DNA of 64,000 nt from NCBI GenBank assembly GCA_024291935.2, contig CM044309.1, positions 496,001 through 560,000 of the forward strand, written 5' to 3'. This stretch comes from Okapia johnstoni (Eukaryota > Chordata > Mammalia > Artiodactyla > Giraffidae). Under the pieces are notes generated by a model. That model ran no database searches. It saw nothing but the letters and a program-made list of their open reading frames with translations, and had not been told where the DNA came from. The translations under genes were made by a program, and so were the position numbers. Positions 1 to 10,650 of this stretch are shown piece after piece. Numbering within the stretch: the stretch's first letter is position 1; every line of letters begins with the position of its first letter.

Positions 1-357
1 ATAACTAACAGGAAACCACTGTTGGTCATCTGCTCACTATCCGCTTTCATTTCTTGCACAGGCACCAAAAAAAAAAAAATTACTTGGATCCCCAAAGGCA
101 ACTTGCAGACCTTTCTGTTTGAATATTTTAGATGAAAAGGTCTTAAACCAAGCTGTGTGAACTTCAGAGAAGTTCAAGAGACATAGCTGATTCAGGAAGA
201 ATACAGCTTCTGGCGATAAAACACCCTGTCCCAACTTTTGGCAATTACCTGTTACTAGACGCTACAGAGAAAAACGAATATACAGTCAGTTTATGGTTCT
301 CTTTCAAATTTCTATTTTCAACAAACAATTAATAGAACCCCAATCTTTTTCAAGCAT

Positions 358-552
358 GGGTTTCCCTGGTGACTAAGTGGTTAAGAATCCACCTGCTAAT
401 GCAGGAGACCTGGGTTCGATCCCTGGTCTGGGAAGATCCCCTGGAAAAGGAAATGGCAAACCCACTCCAGGATTCTTGCCTGGAAATCCCACGGACAGAG
501 GAGCCTGGCAGGCTACAGTCCATGGGGTCACAAAGAGTTAGCAACTAAACAA
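358..552 (+). repeat. Bov-tA-type SINE (tRNA-Glu head plus BovB-like tail)
   Basis: The copy starts with a tRNA-like head (TTCCCTGGTGACTAAGTGG, then GGTTCGATCCCTGG as a B-box). It continues into the common ruminant SINE body and ends in GTCACAAAGAGTTAGCAACT. It lies in the flank downstream of the COL12A1 poly(A) region, so it should not be part of the main transcript. Confidence 0.9.
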
Positions 553-689
553 GTGTTTTCCTTTATGAGCAAAAGGCAAATTATAGTTCAAAATTAGAAT
601 CTATTAGATTCAACCTCTCATTTCCTCTTTGTTTCCTAGAGTTTTCAAGGTTTTCCTTAAGCCCAAAAGATAAGTTCTTCAGGCGAATA

Positions 690-695
690 TTTATT
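690..695 (-). promoter_or_regulatory. Alternative distal AATAAA poly(A) signal candidate
   Basis: TTTATT on the plus strand reads AATAAA on the COL12A1 strand. It would end a 3' UTR of about 1.05 kb. It is a hexamer match only, and the signal at 961-966 has the better downstream context. Confidence 0.25.
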
Positions 696-960
696 TAGCG
701 TCAGTCTTACATTTTCACAGTCAGTGCTGTCTGGTGGGGTATAAATGAATAACAGAATTCTGCCAGTCACTTAGGCTCAAGGCAATTGCTGTTTTTCTGT
801 TAAGCGTCCTACCACACTCTGAATGAATGGAAGCTTGAATACGTGTCTAAAGGAAGGAGCCATCATTTTTCTGGTTAAACCTCAGCCAAGACTACACAAG
901 TTTAAGGTGACATATAGAAATGGAATAAAAAGAAGCAACATATGTACATTGTTTTAAAAT

Positions 961-966
961 TTTATT
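961..966 (-). promoter_or_regulatory. Probable COL12A1 poly(A) signal (AATAAA)
   Basis: The minus strand reads CAAATAAAATTTT, followed by TGTACATATGTTGC, a U/GU-rich stretch suitable as a downstream element. Position and context make it the best of three candidate signals in the 3' region. Confidence 0.5.
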
Positions 967-1549
967 TGCTTATTAAAAAAAGGTTGGAAATAGTTTGTAA
1001 AAACATATCTGCATGTACAAAGTAATCCATGTGGTTAAGGAGGGCAAGCTCTGGAACATACCGCTGGATCAATTTTTATCAAAATTGGAAGTCTTTGTAT
1101 CAGAGTCAGTGGGAAGTCATTAGGTTACATGTCAAAAGCCACTGAAGAGAACTGAACCTAGTTTTACAGTTGCCAAATTCAGAAACGCTATGTTCTAACA
1201 CATATTCTTGGATACCAGTGAAGCTAGCAACCAAGCGATCTCAGAGTTAGATCAATTAATTAAGCAAGAGGTAGTTTCTCCAATCATGTCCCTTTTTTTC
1301 TTTTCACCAAGGTCATTCCTAGAGGGGATAAGGATAAATGACATCATCTCTGAATCCCTTTGAATTCCTGTTCTGGGGCCCCGTTTCCCTCAAATACAGT
1401 CATTTCTGTCTTGTTGCATTTTAGGACTCGCGATCACCCGACGCAGAAAGGATTCCAGAATTCAAAATTAGGGCCGATCTTTCTCTGAGGACACCATTAA
1501 AACAACAAGCAGAAATCAGGCCTGTGGTATACGGATTAAGGAGTTTCTT

Positions 1550-1555
1550 TTTAAT
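1550..1555 (-). promoter_or_regulatory. Proximal ATTAAA poly(A) signal candidate
   Basis: TTTAAT on the plus strand is ATTAAA on the gene strand, about 170 bases after the stop codon. If used it would give a very short 3' UTR. ATTAAA is the second commonest mammalian hexamer, but nothing else supports its use. Confidence 0.25.
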
Positions 1556-1721
1556 ACACTTTTCTGTTAATATAACAATAATACTAACGGTGTCCAATCA
1601 GGAGACAGGCTGATGGAACAAGCCCCCAAAGGAAGCATACAAACCACATGCTGACGTCCCTCCCGGGTCAGTCGCCTTACGAGCTTTTGCAGTCGGTCCT
1701 CCGAGCTCCGCTGAGAGACTG

Positions 1722-1801
1722 TCAGATCCCAGAGCCCCACAGCTCTATGGCCTCCAGCTCATCCTGGACAGGGGTGAACTCTGGCTGGTCGGGATGGGGA
1801 G
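1722..1801 (-). CDS. COL12A1: COL12A1 last coding exon: C-terminal part of NC1
   Basis: The exon encodes the last 26 residues of type XII collagen. The first codon (Ala) is split with the previous exon (G|CT). The chain continues PHPDQPEFTPVQDELEA and ends IELWGSGI-stop, with TGA at 1722-1724. This acidic tail is what I recognised as type XII collagen; as I recall it, human COL12A1 ends almost identically. The acceptor AG is at 1802-1803, preceded by the pyrimidine-rich CCCCACCCAACTCTCCCCCT. NC1 is the non-collagenous tail after COL1 and is known to vary by alternative splicing in type XII collagen. Phase is 1 in, stop out. The frame agrees with all upstream exons. Confidence 0.95.
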
Positions 1802-3386
1802 CTAGAGGGGGAGAGTTGGGTGGGGGCTTGAGAGAACCCAGGAGCCACAAATTGATGTCCTCCCCTCCTTTGGATCCGCAGAGGCATAGGTTTGGTCTCT
1901 AAAGTACAGAGATATCCTGCTTGGGTAGAAAGTGAGAGCGCCCTTTATCCACCAGGCTGTGCACACCTTTTCCAGGAGGTTTCAGATGGTTAGTAAAAGA
2001 AGGGCCAGGTACACCACAGAAATGGTTAGCCAAACTGCTTAAATATGATGTGTTTTATTTACAAAAGAAAACCCGAATATCAGCAGAGTGACAAAAGAAA
2101 AATAAATTTTAAAAACCAACCTCATGTTAGAAGTCCAACACCAGGGGACAGGAGGCAGAGGGGAGTGATCAGAGGAGAGACAGACAGCAGGGGGGTGAGG
2201 AAGAAAGACGCCCAGCGATGTGTGTGTCAGATGGGAAGAGGAGAAGGCACCCGGGCTCCACCTGGGGAAGTTTGGGATAACTCTTGGCAGCCAAACTCAC
2301 ACCTTCACCCAGGCTGATATGGAGCAGTTGGTTTTTATGACAACTGACATGTGACTCGGTTAAGTTCCAGTCTTATCATGGTTAACTGTTTGGAGCAGGG
2401 AGGGCAGGTGAGGTGGGCAGGTGAGGAAGCAGGAGGGCAGGGGAGAGGAGTGCCCACGGTCAGGGGCAGGGCTGGGTGGTCGTGGTCAACAGGACAGTTC
2501 TGTGTCTGCAGCCAACTGCCCAGGCCAATGGAATCAGAGTGGAAGAGTTCCACGTCAGTGCTGGTAATCATTGTAAGGGATCAGATCTTAATAAGAGACA
2601 GGGAAGTTTGAGAGAATGGGGAGGGAAGAGATGAACAGAGAAAAATACATCAGCAAAACTCTGACCAGTCCCTCTGGGAAATAAGGTTCAACTTCTTCTA
2701 AAGCAGAAAATTTAAATTCATGGGCTAATAAGTTTATTGCCCCAAAACAATCTCTGAACCTCTCTCTTGATGCTTCCAAGAGTGACTATGTTAGAAAATG
2801 TCCCATTATACAACCCTCTAGCATGTAGACCATGGATGCTTTTAGGAAGCGTAATTTTTTCAGGATCTCAGTCCAGTAGTTAATAAGAGGCAAGGACAGT
2901 GTGGCCACTTTTGTTTCTTAAAATAATCCCAGGCCATTTAAAATGCATGTGGTGGGAAGGATGTCACCCAACGGAACCTCCAGGTCTCTCCTAATTATGG
3001 GGAAAGTTCTAAGTTTGAGGTGTCCCCAAAACAAGAGCAAAATTTAATAGGACATCACGGCCACACCACAGAAGTAACACAGAAGGAGAGGCCCCAAAGA
3101 ATTGTCAGATACATCCCTCAATGATCAAATATGAGATCAGAGGCCATCTGGAAGCAAGGAAGACTTAGATGTGGCATTATTTTAAATTTCCCCTTATGAT
3201 GTAACCTCTATATTAATTTGCACTTCACAGAAGAGGCCTCTGGATAATTTAAAAGGTAGTGAGCAATTCCAGCTCTGCTTCCTGCTCAAAACAGGTCTGC
3301 TTTTCAGAGGTTCCCCCCCCCCAGCCAACCATTATGGTACTAAGATAGTAAGATTTGCTCAAAGCCCATGAAGGGCTGACACTTAC
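1802..3386 (-). other. COL12A1: COL12A1 intron between the last two coding exons
   Basis: This is a 1585-bp GT-AG intron (donor GTAAGT at 3381-3386, acceptor AG at 1802-1803). No transposon is recognisable. The plus strand is purine-rich between about 2140 and 2480, so the transcript has long pyrimidine runs. I searched it for an extra NC1 exon and saw none with convincing splice sites. Confidence 0.8.
3340..3386 (-). other. Possible read-through alternative NC1 terminus
   Basis: Reading past the donor of the 3387-3542 exon without splicing adds 15 residues, [15 protein letters not shown], then TAG at 3340-3342. It would bring an additional Cys and replace the acidic tail. NC1 variants are known for type XII collagen, but nothing here shows that this form is made. 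It may be an ordinary intron that happens to be open for 45 bases. Confidence 0.15.
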
Positions 3387-3542
3387 CTCCCACGCCGTAG
3401 GCAGAACACGAAGAAGGGTCGCAGTATCCAGGCTGGCCGGAAGGACCCTGTGGTCCAGGGACCCCCAGGTGACCTGGTGGACCCCTTGGTCCAGGAGAAC
3501 CGGGGGGCCCTGGGCTTCCTGGTCGACTCTCCCCAGAAGGCC
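3387..3542 (-). CDS. COL12A1: COL12A1 exon: C-terminal half of COL1 and start of NC1
   Basis: The exon is 156 bp, phase 1 in and 1 out. It encodes [18 protein letters not shown] and on to GPSGQPG, the end of the COL1 triple helix, then [13 protein letters not shown] of NC1. The Cys-Asp-Pro-Ser-Ser-Cys pair (C-x4-C) at the helix/NC1 boundary is the FACIT hallmark used for interchain disulphides and trimer locking. GESRPG is one of the two Gly-X-Y imperfections expected in FACIT COL1 (four residues between glycines). The acceptor is CTCCTTAG and the donor G|GTAAGT. If the donor is not used, the frame stays open for 15 more codons (see the read-through entry). Confidence 0.97.
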
Positions 3543-5395
3543 CTAAGGAGTGTCCACCAATGGAAACAGTTGGTCTCTTATCATCACAGGGTGAGGTTTC
3601 AGACCACCAAGAAGTAAACTAACTCTTACAAGAAGTCATCTTACATGTTTTGACAACTAGGGTGGTCTGCCTCTTTCTACTCAATGAGTTCTATTCCTGA
3701 ACTAGATTTCATGGACAGAGGATCACACTGCAATCACACATTCTCTGGAGGTCAATGCTTTCAATCAGCTCAGGAAACTGGAAAGCAAAATGCATTCTTT
3801 TTCATCACCTCTTGAATATTAAGGGAAAGGAGCAGACCACCACCAACCTCGTGTTCTTTACGGAGCCTCTATTTCCCAATGCAGGCTCCTTATGGATCCA
3901 GTGTGAGGACACGTGCACACACACACATGCTTCCACACACAGGAACACATCTGACCTCAACCTGGTAACCCCTACTGGGTTATGGCCCCAGATGATTAAA
4001 ACAAATTATTCTAAGTTTGAAAGAAATTATACTGCAGTAGAAAAATGAAAATTCTGAAATTGGACCCAATATATGAATCCAAAATTTCTTTAGGCTAGCT
4101 TGTGTCAATTGAGAACTTAGCACTGAATGAAAGTGAGAGGGCAATTAAAATTTTTGTGAATTTAAGAAGTATGGCAGACTGAAATTTTTCTGACTCATGT
4201 GTTTGTTTTGTTCTAGACCTGGATTTCAACAGTGTTTCAAAGGTCTTTTTCAACTAGAAATGAATCTCTTCGACTAGAACCAAAATGAAAATCAGGAACA
4301 CATATCACCCTGTATTTTAAAACTGTTGCAAATCTCTGGTGAATTCAGTTCCATTCAATTAACATTCACCAAGCATTCATCCTGTATAAGGCATGATCTA
4401 GATCAGTTCCTCACACAATCTCTAATAACAGGAGTATCTATACTCAAAGCAGACCTATTGCATTAGGAATCTCTCCTACAAAAAGTATTTTCCAAAATCA
4501 TCAATAGGTTGGCAAGAAAAACCAGTAAGTCATTAGATTCAATATGCTTAAGACTGGGATTGTAAATACCAGTAGGATTGAAAACATATAATTCTAATAA
4601 ACAAGTATGGTCATCTGCAGACCAAGCTAAAATCATATAGTAAAATCACAAAACCCCAAACTTGCACAAACCCCATGAAGTGAGATGACCATGGTGGCAG
4701 AAACTGTGAGTGCTCACCAGACAGCCATGTGTCCCCTAGATTTTGAGCCTCCCATGCAGTTCAGCTGGGGCTTGTGGCTAGTCCCAGACAGTGGAATATA
4801 ACCAGAAAGGACATCTGTATCCTCCGTTCAGGAAGCTGATCTTTCTCCTCGAGGCCCTTTGCTCTAAAACGAGGGGAAAGTCAGCCTACCCACATCGAAC
4901 TTTGGACAAGTGTCAGCCCACGGGGCACTGGGGATGGATCCAGGAGTGCCGCACAGCCTAGCCCCAGCCTGACGCTGCAAACAGTAAGATCCCAGAACAT
5001 GCTGTACCTCTGGGGACTGGTGTATGGGAGACTCGTTACTAACACACTGGCCTTCCAGTGAGAGGAGTGGAAACATGGCCACCGCAGTCGGCCACAGGGA
5101 TGTAATACGGAAACACGGCCGCCCCAGTCGGCCACAGGGATGTAATACGGAAACATGGCCACTCCAGTCGGCCACAGGGATGTAATAGGGAAACATGGCC
5201 GCCCCAGTCGGCCAACATAGATGTAATATGGAAACATGGCCGCTCCAGTCGGCCACAGGGATGTAATATGGAAACATGGCCACTCCAGTCAGCCACAGGG
5301 ATGTAATATGGCCATCTGCCTCATCTGCAATGTCAAGGGAATATGAAGACTTGGGGTTTTCACCCTGAAGTTTGCTGTTGGGTAGGAAGAGTTAC
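3543..5395 (-). other. COL12A1: COL12A1 intron with minisatellite
   Basis: This is a 1853-bp intron. It contains a short CA-rich stretch (about 3912-3943), an apparently unique middle section with possible L2 traces near 4340-4450, and the 40-bp minisatellite at 5069-5309. The donor GTAACT (5390-5395) departs from consensus at +5. Confidence 0.75.
5069..5309. repeat. Minisatellite, six 40-bp units
   Basis: Six tandem copies start at 5069, 5109, 5149, 5189 (41 bp), 5230 and 5270, each beginning GGAAACATGGCC (or ACACGG) and ending GATGTAATA plus one base. Units differ at a few positions, mostly ACC/GCC and GCA/CCC/CTC. The array stays open in several minus-strand frames because 40 bp cycles through all three, so long ORFs over it are artefacts. 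It ends 86 bp from the exon at 5396-5473. Confidence 0.97.
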
Positions 5396-5473
5396 CTGCC
5401 GGCCCAGGGGGACCTCTTGGACCTTGAGTTCCAATGCCTGGATTTCCTTTCTCTCCCTTCACGCCAGTTAAAC
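5396..5473 (-). CDS. COL12A1: COL12A1 exon: middle of COL1
   Basis: The exon is 78 bp, phase 1 in and 1 out. It encodes GLTGVKGEKGNPGIGTQG and then PRGPPGPA of COL1. GNPGIGTQG contains a G-I-G imperfection, the second of the two in FACIT COL1. The first Gly codon is split with the exon ending at 28873. The acceptor is unusual: on the gene strand a pyrimidine run ending in T8 is followed by A11, then CTAG. The donor is GTAACT, weak at +5. Exclusion would keep the frame and remove 26 residues. Confidence 0.95.
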
Positions 5474-7564
5474 CTAGTTTTTTTTTTTAAAAAAAAGGAA
5501 AAGAAAAGAAAATTCTCCTTAAATGAAATCTGGGTGGTTCTGTTTTTCCTGGGTTTCACAAGGATCTCTCTGATGAGGACAATGATGAGGGTTGATTTGG
5601 GGTTATGGTTACCACAGGACTTTTTAAATTGAATCCTGACATGAGTGCCTTTTGCACAACCACATACAGAAGGCTGGCTCTGTATCTGAGTGTGTTGTCT
5701 GTGCTTGTAACACTGCAAGTTTATCATCTTCCCTCCGCTGAGGTAGCCCAGCCCGCGGGGATCTGGCCAGCGTTTTGCACACACAGGCCATCGGACGGAT
5801 GCAGCTGGCACTCCACAAGGAGCACAATAGAAATAACAAGTGGACATGTCTAACATTTTCCTTTTGGTCCACGCTGTAATGTATCTGCAAAAGGCATGAA
5901 TTATAATTAGGCAGCAAAGCTCTAAAGAGCCTGAGTTTCCATTAAAAACTTGGAAGCTTCAGGGAAAGCCTGTGTTTGATTTGGCTGATTCAGCTCCATA
6001 AAAATCTAAACCTATTCATGTTTCTTTTCCACTGAACAAACCTCTTCTTCCAAAAAATTTATGATGCTATTAACAAACTATACATTTTCATAGGCAGAAA
6101 AACAAAGAAACATACACTCTGACACCTCATCGTCCCAACAAGTCCTAACACAAGACTGCTGGACAGGTGACAAAGCCACACTGAGGCCCAGCTCAGCACA
6201 GACGGCTGCGGCAGACTGGGGTCCAGGTTGCCGTGGTTCGCAGCACAGAAAGTCTTCAGTGTCCGTTTTCATACATATAACAATACTTTGAATAATAGGA
6301 TGTGGAGCAATTGCAGAGAAATTACGTGTGCGTCAGGAAAGCCGAGGAAGGAAGATGCATAAAAGAAAGAATCAGATTGAGAGGCAGCCGGCGTGTGACT
6401 GGTCTAAAGTATTTAAAATCACAGATAACTTTTTTTCCCTTCTAAGTGCAATGTGTATTCATGTAGACAAATTAGAAGACCCAAAAAGCAATGACTCCAA
6501 TCCTAGAAAATAATCACTCTTGGCATCTTGGTTTGTAACTTCCAGAAAGAAAGGTATTGATGTAGTGTTTGCTCTGGGAATAGCAGCTTTTTCTACACTG
6601 CACAGGTAAAGACTGTCCTTTGATGTCTGCTGTGCTCCTGGTGACCACTTTCTGGGGTATATGTGTCACCTTTTAGAAAAGTTCCTTGTTATCAGTCCTC
6701 AGGACTGCTCCACCCGCAGGGAGGCTGCCCTAACACGTGTGCGCGCTGCACGCGGCCTTGGTGGCCCTTTCTGAGCTCAGCAAAGACCAGTGCTGCAAGG
6801 AGAGGGCGGGGCGCTGACCGAGGAGCACTGATCTCCTGCTCCGAGCCCAACCCTTCTAGGAACTGACAAAAGTAAAACTGCAGTCACACCTGAGTTGAAA
6901 AAGCACATAACTTACATGAATCAACACTTAACGCTCCATTGTTAAATTCAGTTGTTCAGAAAACCATCCTGATGAGTCTACTGGTTGTTCTTAGTGGCTG
7001 CCAGCTCGGCTAACTGGGTACCAGCTGGAGCGGGCACTACTTTTAATTAGATGCGCCCTCGCCTGACAGTTGTGTCCTAACACGCATCAGGGACTCATCA
7101 GAAACCGCCTCTTCTTCTGTGAGAATTGGAGCCGCTTTCCCCCCAGGGAACCACTCACTTTTAAAGAATTAGAACACGGGAAGGGACACCGATGACTAAC
7201 GGCAGGCTGCATGACTAACAGCGCGGTGACTCAAGCCTCCCAAGACCTTACGGTACCCACGGATCAACGCCAAGGAGACGGCTCCTCAGGGCCCTCATAA
7301 GAGGAATACGTAGGAGATTTGGCTGAAGAGGACATTCAGGAAAGAGTCCCCCGAAAAGAACCCCCTGACAGCAGCTTCCTGACTGATCCTTTGCTTATTC
7401 ACAAAGAAGGCAGAAGGTGGGGGCCACTGTGGGGTAGAGTCTGGTTGTTTTAATTTTCTACCCACGTAGAGAGAAACAAGGGGCATTTGATATTATCCGC
7501 AATACAGCTCAAAGCAGGAGGAGAAGGTCCTCACAAGGATGCTCCAGCCCCTCAAGATGCCTTA

Positions 7565-7770
7565 GGGCCTCCCTGGTGGCTCAGCTGGTAAAGACTCTGC
7601 CTGCAGTGCAGGAGACCTGGGTTCGATCCCTGGGTCAGGAAGATCCCCTGGAGAAGGAAATGGCAACCCACTCCAGTATCTTTGCCTGGGAAATCCCATG
7701 GACACAAGAGCCTGGAGGGCTACAGTCCATGGACTCACAAGAGTTGGACATGACTCAGTAACTAAACCAC
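7565..7770 (+). repeat. Bov-tA-type SINE with perfect target-site duplication
   Basis: The head is GGCCTCCCTGGTGGCTCAGC, the B-box is GGTTCGATCCCTGGG, and the tail ends GACATGACTCAGTAACTAAAC. It is flanked by an 11-bp direct repeat AAGATGCCTTA at 7554-7564 and 7771-7781, which defines its ends exactly and marks a fairly young insertion. Confidence 0.95.
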
Positions 7771-8164
7771 AAGATGCCTTAAAAGAAAAAAAAGAAAGAA
7801 AACTGTAAAGATATAGTTATATATTAACAGAGAATTTTAGATTTCATTATCCTTGAAGTTATGAAATGTTCCAACTACGTATAGGCTAATATATTATATG
7901 TTAATATTTGCCTATGTCTTCACTTGTGTTTCTCAGACTGCAGGAATACTCATGAAGCTGAACTTTGTTATAAACCTTTGTTTTTGGAATGAGAAAACCA
8001 TGTTAAACATCATTATTTAAGTAGCTAAGTGAGGACTGAGATTGAAGGCTAAGTTCAGAGACCTCAGATCTCTAAAAAGAGAATGGGAAATATTTTTTTT
8101 GAAAGGAGTTTTTTGATGTGGATCATTTTCAAAGTCTTTATCAAATTTGTTAAGTATCATTTCT

Positions 8165-8288
8165 GTTTTATGCTTTGTCTTTTCGGCCACGAGGCATGTG
8201 GGATCTTAACCCCCCAAGCAGGGATCAAACGTGCACCCCCTGCCTTAGAATGTGAAGTCTCAACCACTGACCACCAGGGAAGTCCCTG
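8165..8288 (-). repeat. CHR/Bov-tA1-type SINE, antisense
   Basis: On the minus strand it begins AGGGACTTCCCTGGTGGTCAG and runs through a degenerate tRNA-like head. It continues into a GGTTAAGATCCCACATGCCTCG body typical of the older ruminant SINE with a non-BovB tail. Confidence 0.85.
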
Positions 8289-8686
8289 GGCGTCTCTGGA
8301 CAAGCTTTGTAGGCTGTAATTAGAAGAAAGGAAATCAAGTGTTCCAAAACGTCAGCCAGTAAATGTTCCTGGGGCGGCACTGCAGTCTGTAGACTGAGTA
8401 ATAAGGGTTCCCTCACACCTCCCTCTGCTGAGGGTCCAAGGTGGGGCCATGTGGTGCCAAGAGGGGTCTCCAGAGCTAAGTGCCAGCACCCTGTCCACGA
8501 AGACATGGGGACTCCTAAAGCCACAGCTCACTCCCTCCCAAAATACCCTTCCTACCTTGGCTGTCTCCACAAATACTTCTCATTCCTCAAGACTCAACTC
8601 AAACCTTCTCTACACCCGCAACAGGCAGAAGCACAACAAATCCAAAGGGCAAGGATTATCTATTTCATTCATGGCGACATCCCCAA

Positions 8687-9381
8687 AGTAAAAGAGGAGA
8701 GTGAAAAATTTGGCTTAAAGGTCAACATTCAGAAAACTAAGATCATGGCCTCTGGTCCCATCACTTCATGGCAAATAGATGGGGAAACAGTGGAAACAAG
8801 TGTCACACTTTATTTCTCTGGGCTCCAAAATCACTGCAGATGGTGACTGCAGCCATGAAATTAAAAGACGCTTACTCCTTGGAAGGAAAGTTATGACCAA
8901 CCTAGACAGCATATTGAAAAGCAGAGACATTACTTTGCCAACAAAGGTCTGTCTAGTCAAGGCTATGGTTTTTCCAGTGGTCATGTATGGATGTGAGAGT
9001 TGGACTATAAAGAAAGCTGAGCGCCGAAGAATTGATGCTTTTGAACTGTGGTACTGGAGAAGACTCTTAAGAGTCCCTCAGATTGCAAGGAGATCAGTCC
9101 TGGGTGTTCATTGGAAGGACTGATGTTGAAGCTGAAACTCCAATACTTTGGCCACCTGATGCGAAGAGTTGACTCTTTGGAAAAGACTCTAATGCTGGAA
9201 GAGATTGAGGGCAGGAGAAGAAGGGGACGACAGAGGATGAGATGGCTGGATGGCATCACCGACTCGATGGGCATGGGTTTGGGTGGACTCCAGGAGTTGG
9301 TGATGGACAGGGAGGCCTGGTGTGCTGCAATTCATGGTGTTGCAAAGAGTTGGACACAACTGAGTGACTGAACTGAACTGA
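8687..9381 (+). mobile_element. 5'-truncated BovB LINE (about 695 bp)
   Basis: This is the 3' end of a BovB (RTE-clade) element. The translated pieces contain the recognisable C-terminal region (KTKIMASGPITSW, ADGDCSHEIKRRLLLGRK, YGCESWTIKKAE). Frames shift several times, so it is dead. The 3' end is ACTGAGTGACTGAACTGAAC. A 10-bp target-site duplication ACATCCCCAA lies at 8677-8686 and 9382-9391. The element lacks its 5' part, including the catalytic reverse-transcriptase motifs. Confidence 0.95.
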
Positions 9382-9401
9382 ACATCCCCAACATTTCTAG
9401 G

Positions 9402-9590
9402 TGATGGTGATTTAGTTGCTACGTCATGTCTCTTTGCGACCCCACGGACTGTCCATGGGATCTCCTGGGCAAGAATACTGGGGCGGGTTGCCATTTCCTT
9501 CTCCAGGGGATCCTCCCGACCCAGGTATCGAACCCGGGTCTTCTGCATCACAGACAGATTCTTTACTAACTGAGCCAGCAGGGAAGCCCT
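9402..9590 (-). repeat. Bov-tA-type SINE, antisense
   Basis: On the minus strand it begins GGGCTTCCCTGCTGGCTCAG and runs through GACCCGGGTTCGATACCTGGG to the BovB-like tail. It lies about 20 bp after the BovB copy, so the two plus-strand reading frames across the junction are composites of repeats. Confidence 0.93.
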
Positions 9591-9764
9591 GTAAACATGG
9601 AACGCTTCACGATTCACGGTGCCTTCCAAAGAGTACATAACCAACAGACATTTACTGAACGAACAAATGAATGGATGATTTGCTTCCATATTATCTGCAC
9701 CTCCCGTAGCACCAATCCCATCACATTGCTTGTTTTTACGTTCATCTGGCCTGGAACCAGGAGC

Positions 9765-9880
9765 CTGCTGACTGCAGGGATCGTGCCGTATTTATTGCTC
9801 TAGTGTCAGATCCAAGCTCTCACATAGTAGGTGGTCCAGTAAACACTGGAAGACTAACGGAATGACTGAATGTCTACACA
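9765..9880 (-). repeat. L2-like fragment
   Basis: The plus strand carries a decayed match to the antisense L2 3' end: ACTGCAGGGATCGTGCCGTA, then CACATAGTAGGTGGTCCAGT, then ATGACTGAATG. Recognised by eye only. Confidence 0.45.
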
Positions 9881-10133
9881 TCACGCAGCTGATGGTTAAA
9901 AGCAGGCATGACCTTTGAAGGATCAACAAACAAAATTTCTTAGGCTGGAAGCCTGCTTTTACTTTCACATGCGTGGCTTTTGTGAAAACTGTTTTTTCCT
10001 AACAAGTTCCTTATGTGGCCGTATCAACTACTAGCATCACGTAGAGATGAATATCATGGAGTCCAATTAAATTTGAGTTTCTGTCATTTTTTTAAAAAAT
10101 GAGCATAGCTGATAGAAATGAAGACCTAACTTT

Positions 10134-10305
10134 CCAAAAATATGATTTAAGCTCAGATTAAAACACCCTCAGTTCTCTGCAGAGTTACCAAAAATACGAT
10201 TTAAGCTCAGATTAAAACACCCTTAGTTCTCTGCGGAGTTACCAAAAATACGATTTAAGCTCAGATTAAAACACCCTCAGTTCTCTGTGGAGTTACCAAA
10301 AATAC
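10134..10305. repeat. Tandem triplication, 54-bp unit
   Basis: Three near-identical units start at 10134, 10188 and 10242, each beginning CCAAAAATA and ending GAGTTA, plus the first 10 bases of a fourth unit (10296-10305). Units differ by only one to three substitutions (ATATG/ATACG, CCTCA/CCTTA, GCAGA/GCGGA/GTGGA), so the expansion is recent. Confidence 0.97.
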
Positions 10306-10650
10306 TTAGAGTAGAATCTTCCCTATTATTTGTTCATTCTTCCTTTTTTCCTTTTTTTCATGAGAATTTTTACGATCTACTCTCTTAGATCTTGCTCTCA
10401 TTATACATTTTAAGATCTTATTCTCTTATTTCTTTCTTTTTAACAGAAAATCTTTAAAACTTAAAAAAAAAAACTTAAAAACTTTAAAAGCAGACTTTAC
10501 TCTTTTAGCGCAGTCAGGTTCACAGCAATAGTGAACAGAAAGTAGAGAGGTTCCCACACACCCCTCCCCTGCGCTTGCCTGGCTTCCATCACCATCGACA
10601 TCCCTCCCTGGCGGGGCACGTTTGTCATATTCTTTCTTTAAGAGTCTCAT

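Larger units (their letters stand above)
945..1721 (-). other. COL12A1: COL12A1 3' UTR (approximate extent)
   Basis: This is non-coding sequence following the TGA at 1722-1724 on the minus strand. I set the lower end about 15-20 bases past the AATAAA at 961-966. No repeat is recognisable inside it, which fits an exonic UTR. The exact cleavage site cannot be seen from sequence. An ATTAAA at 1550-1555 could give a shorter form and an AATAAA at 690-695 a longer one. Confidence 0.55.

Noticed and set aside
2335..2571. Possible extra NC1 exon on the minus strand
   Set aside because: The frame is mostly a translated pyrimidine-rich intron stretch, with no convincing acceptor/donor pair in the right phase.
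4864..5296. Minus-strand frames of 85-139 codons with repeated peptide units
   Set aside because: They come from the 40-bp minisatellite in an intron, open in all frames, with no splice or homology support.
5069..5309. CRISPR-like regular repeats
   Set aside because: Units are contiguous with no unique spacers, in mammalian intronic DNA. It is a minisatellite.
7565..7660. tRNA gene calls at SINE heads (GGTTCGATCCCTGG B-boxes)
   Set aside because: These are tRNA-Glu-derived SINE heads followed by the SINE body; no complete cloverleaf. The same applies to all similar copies.
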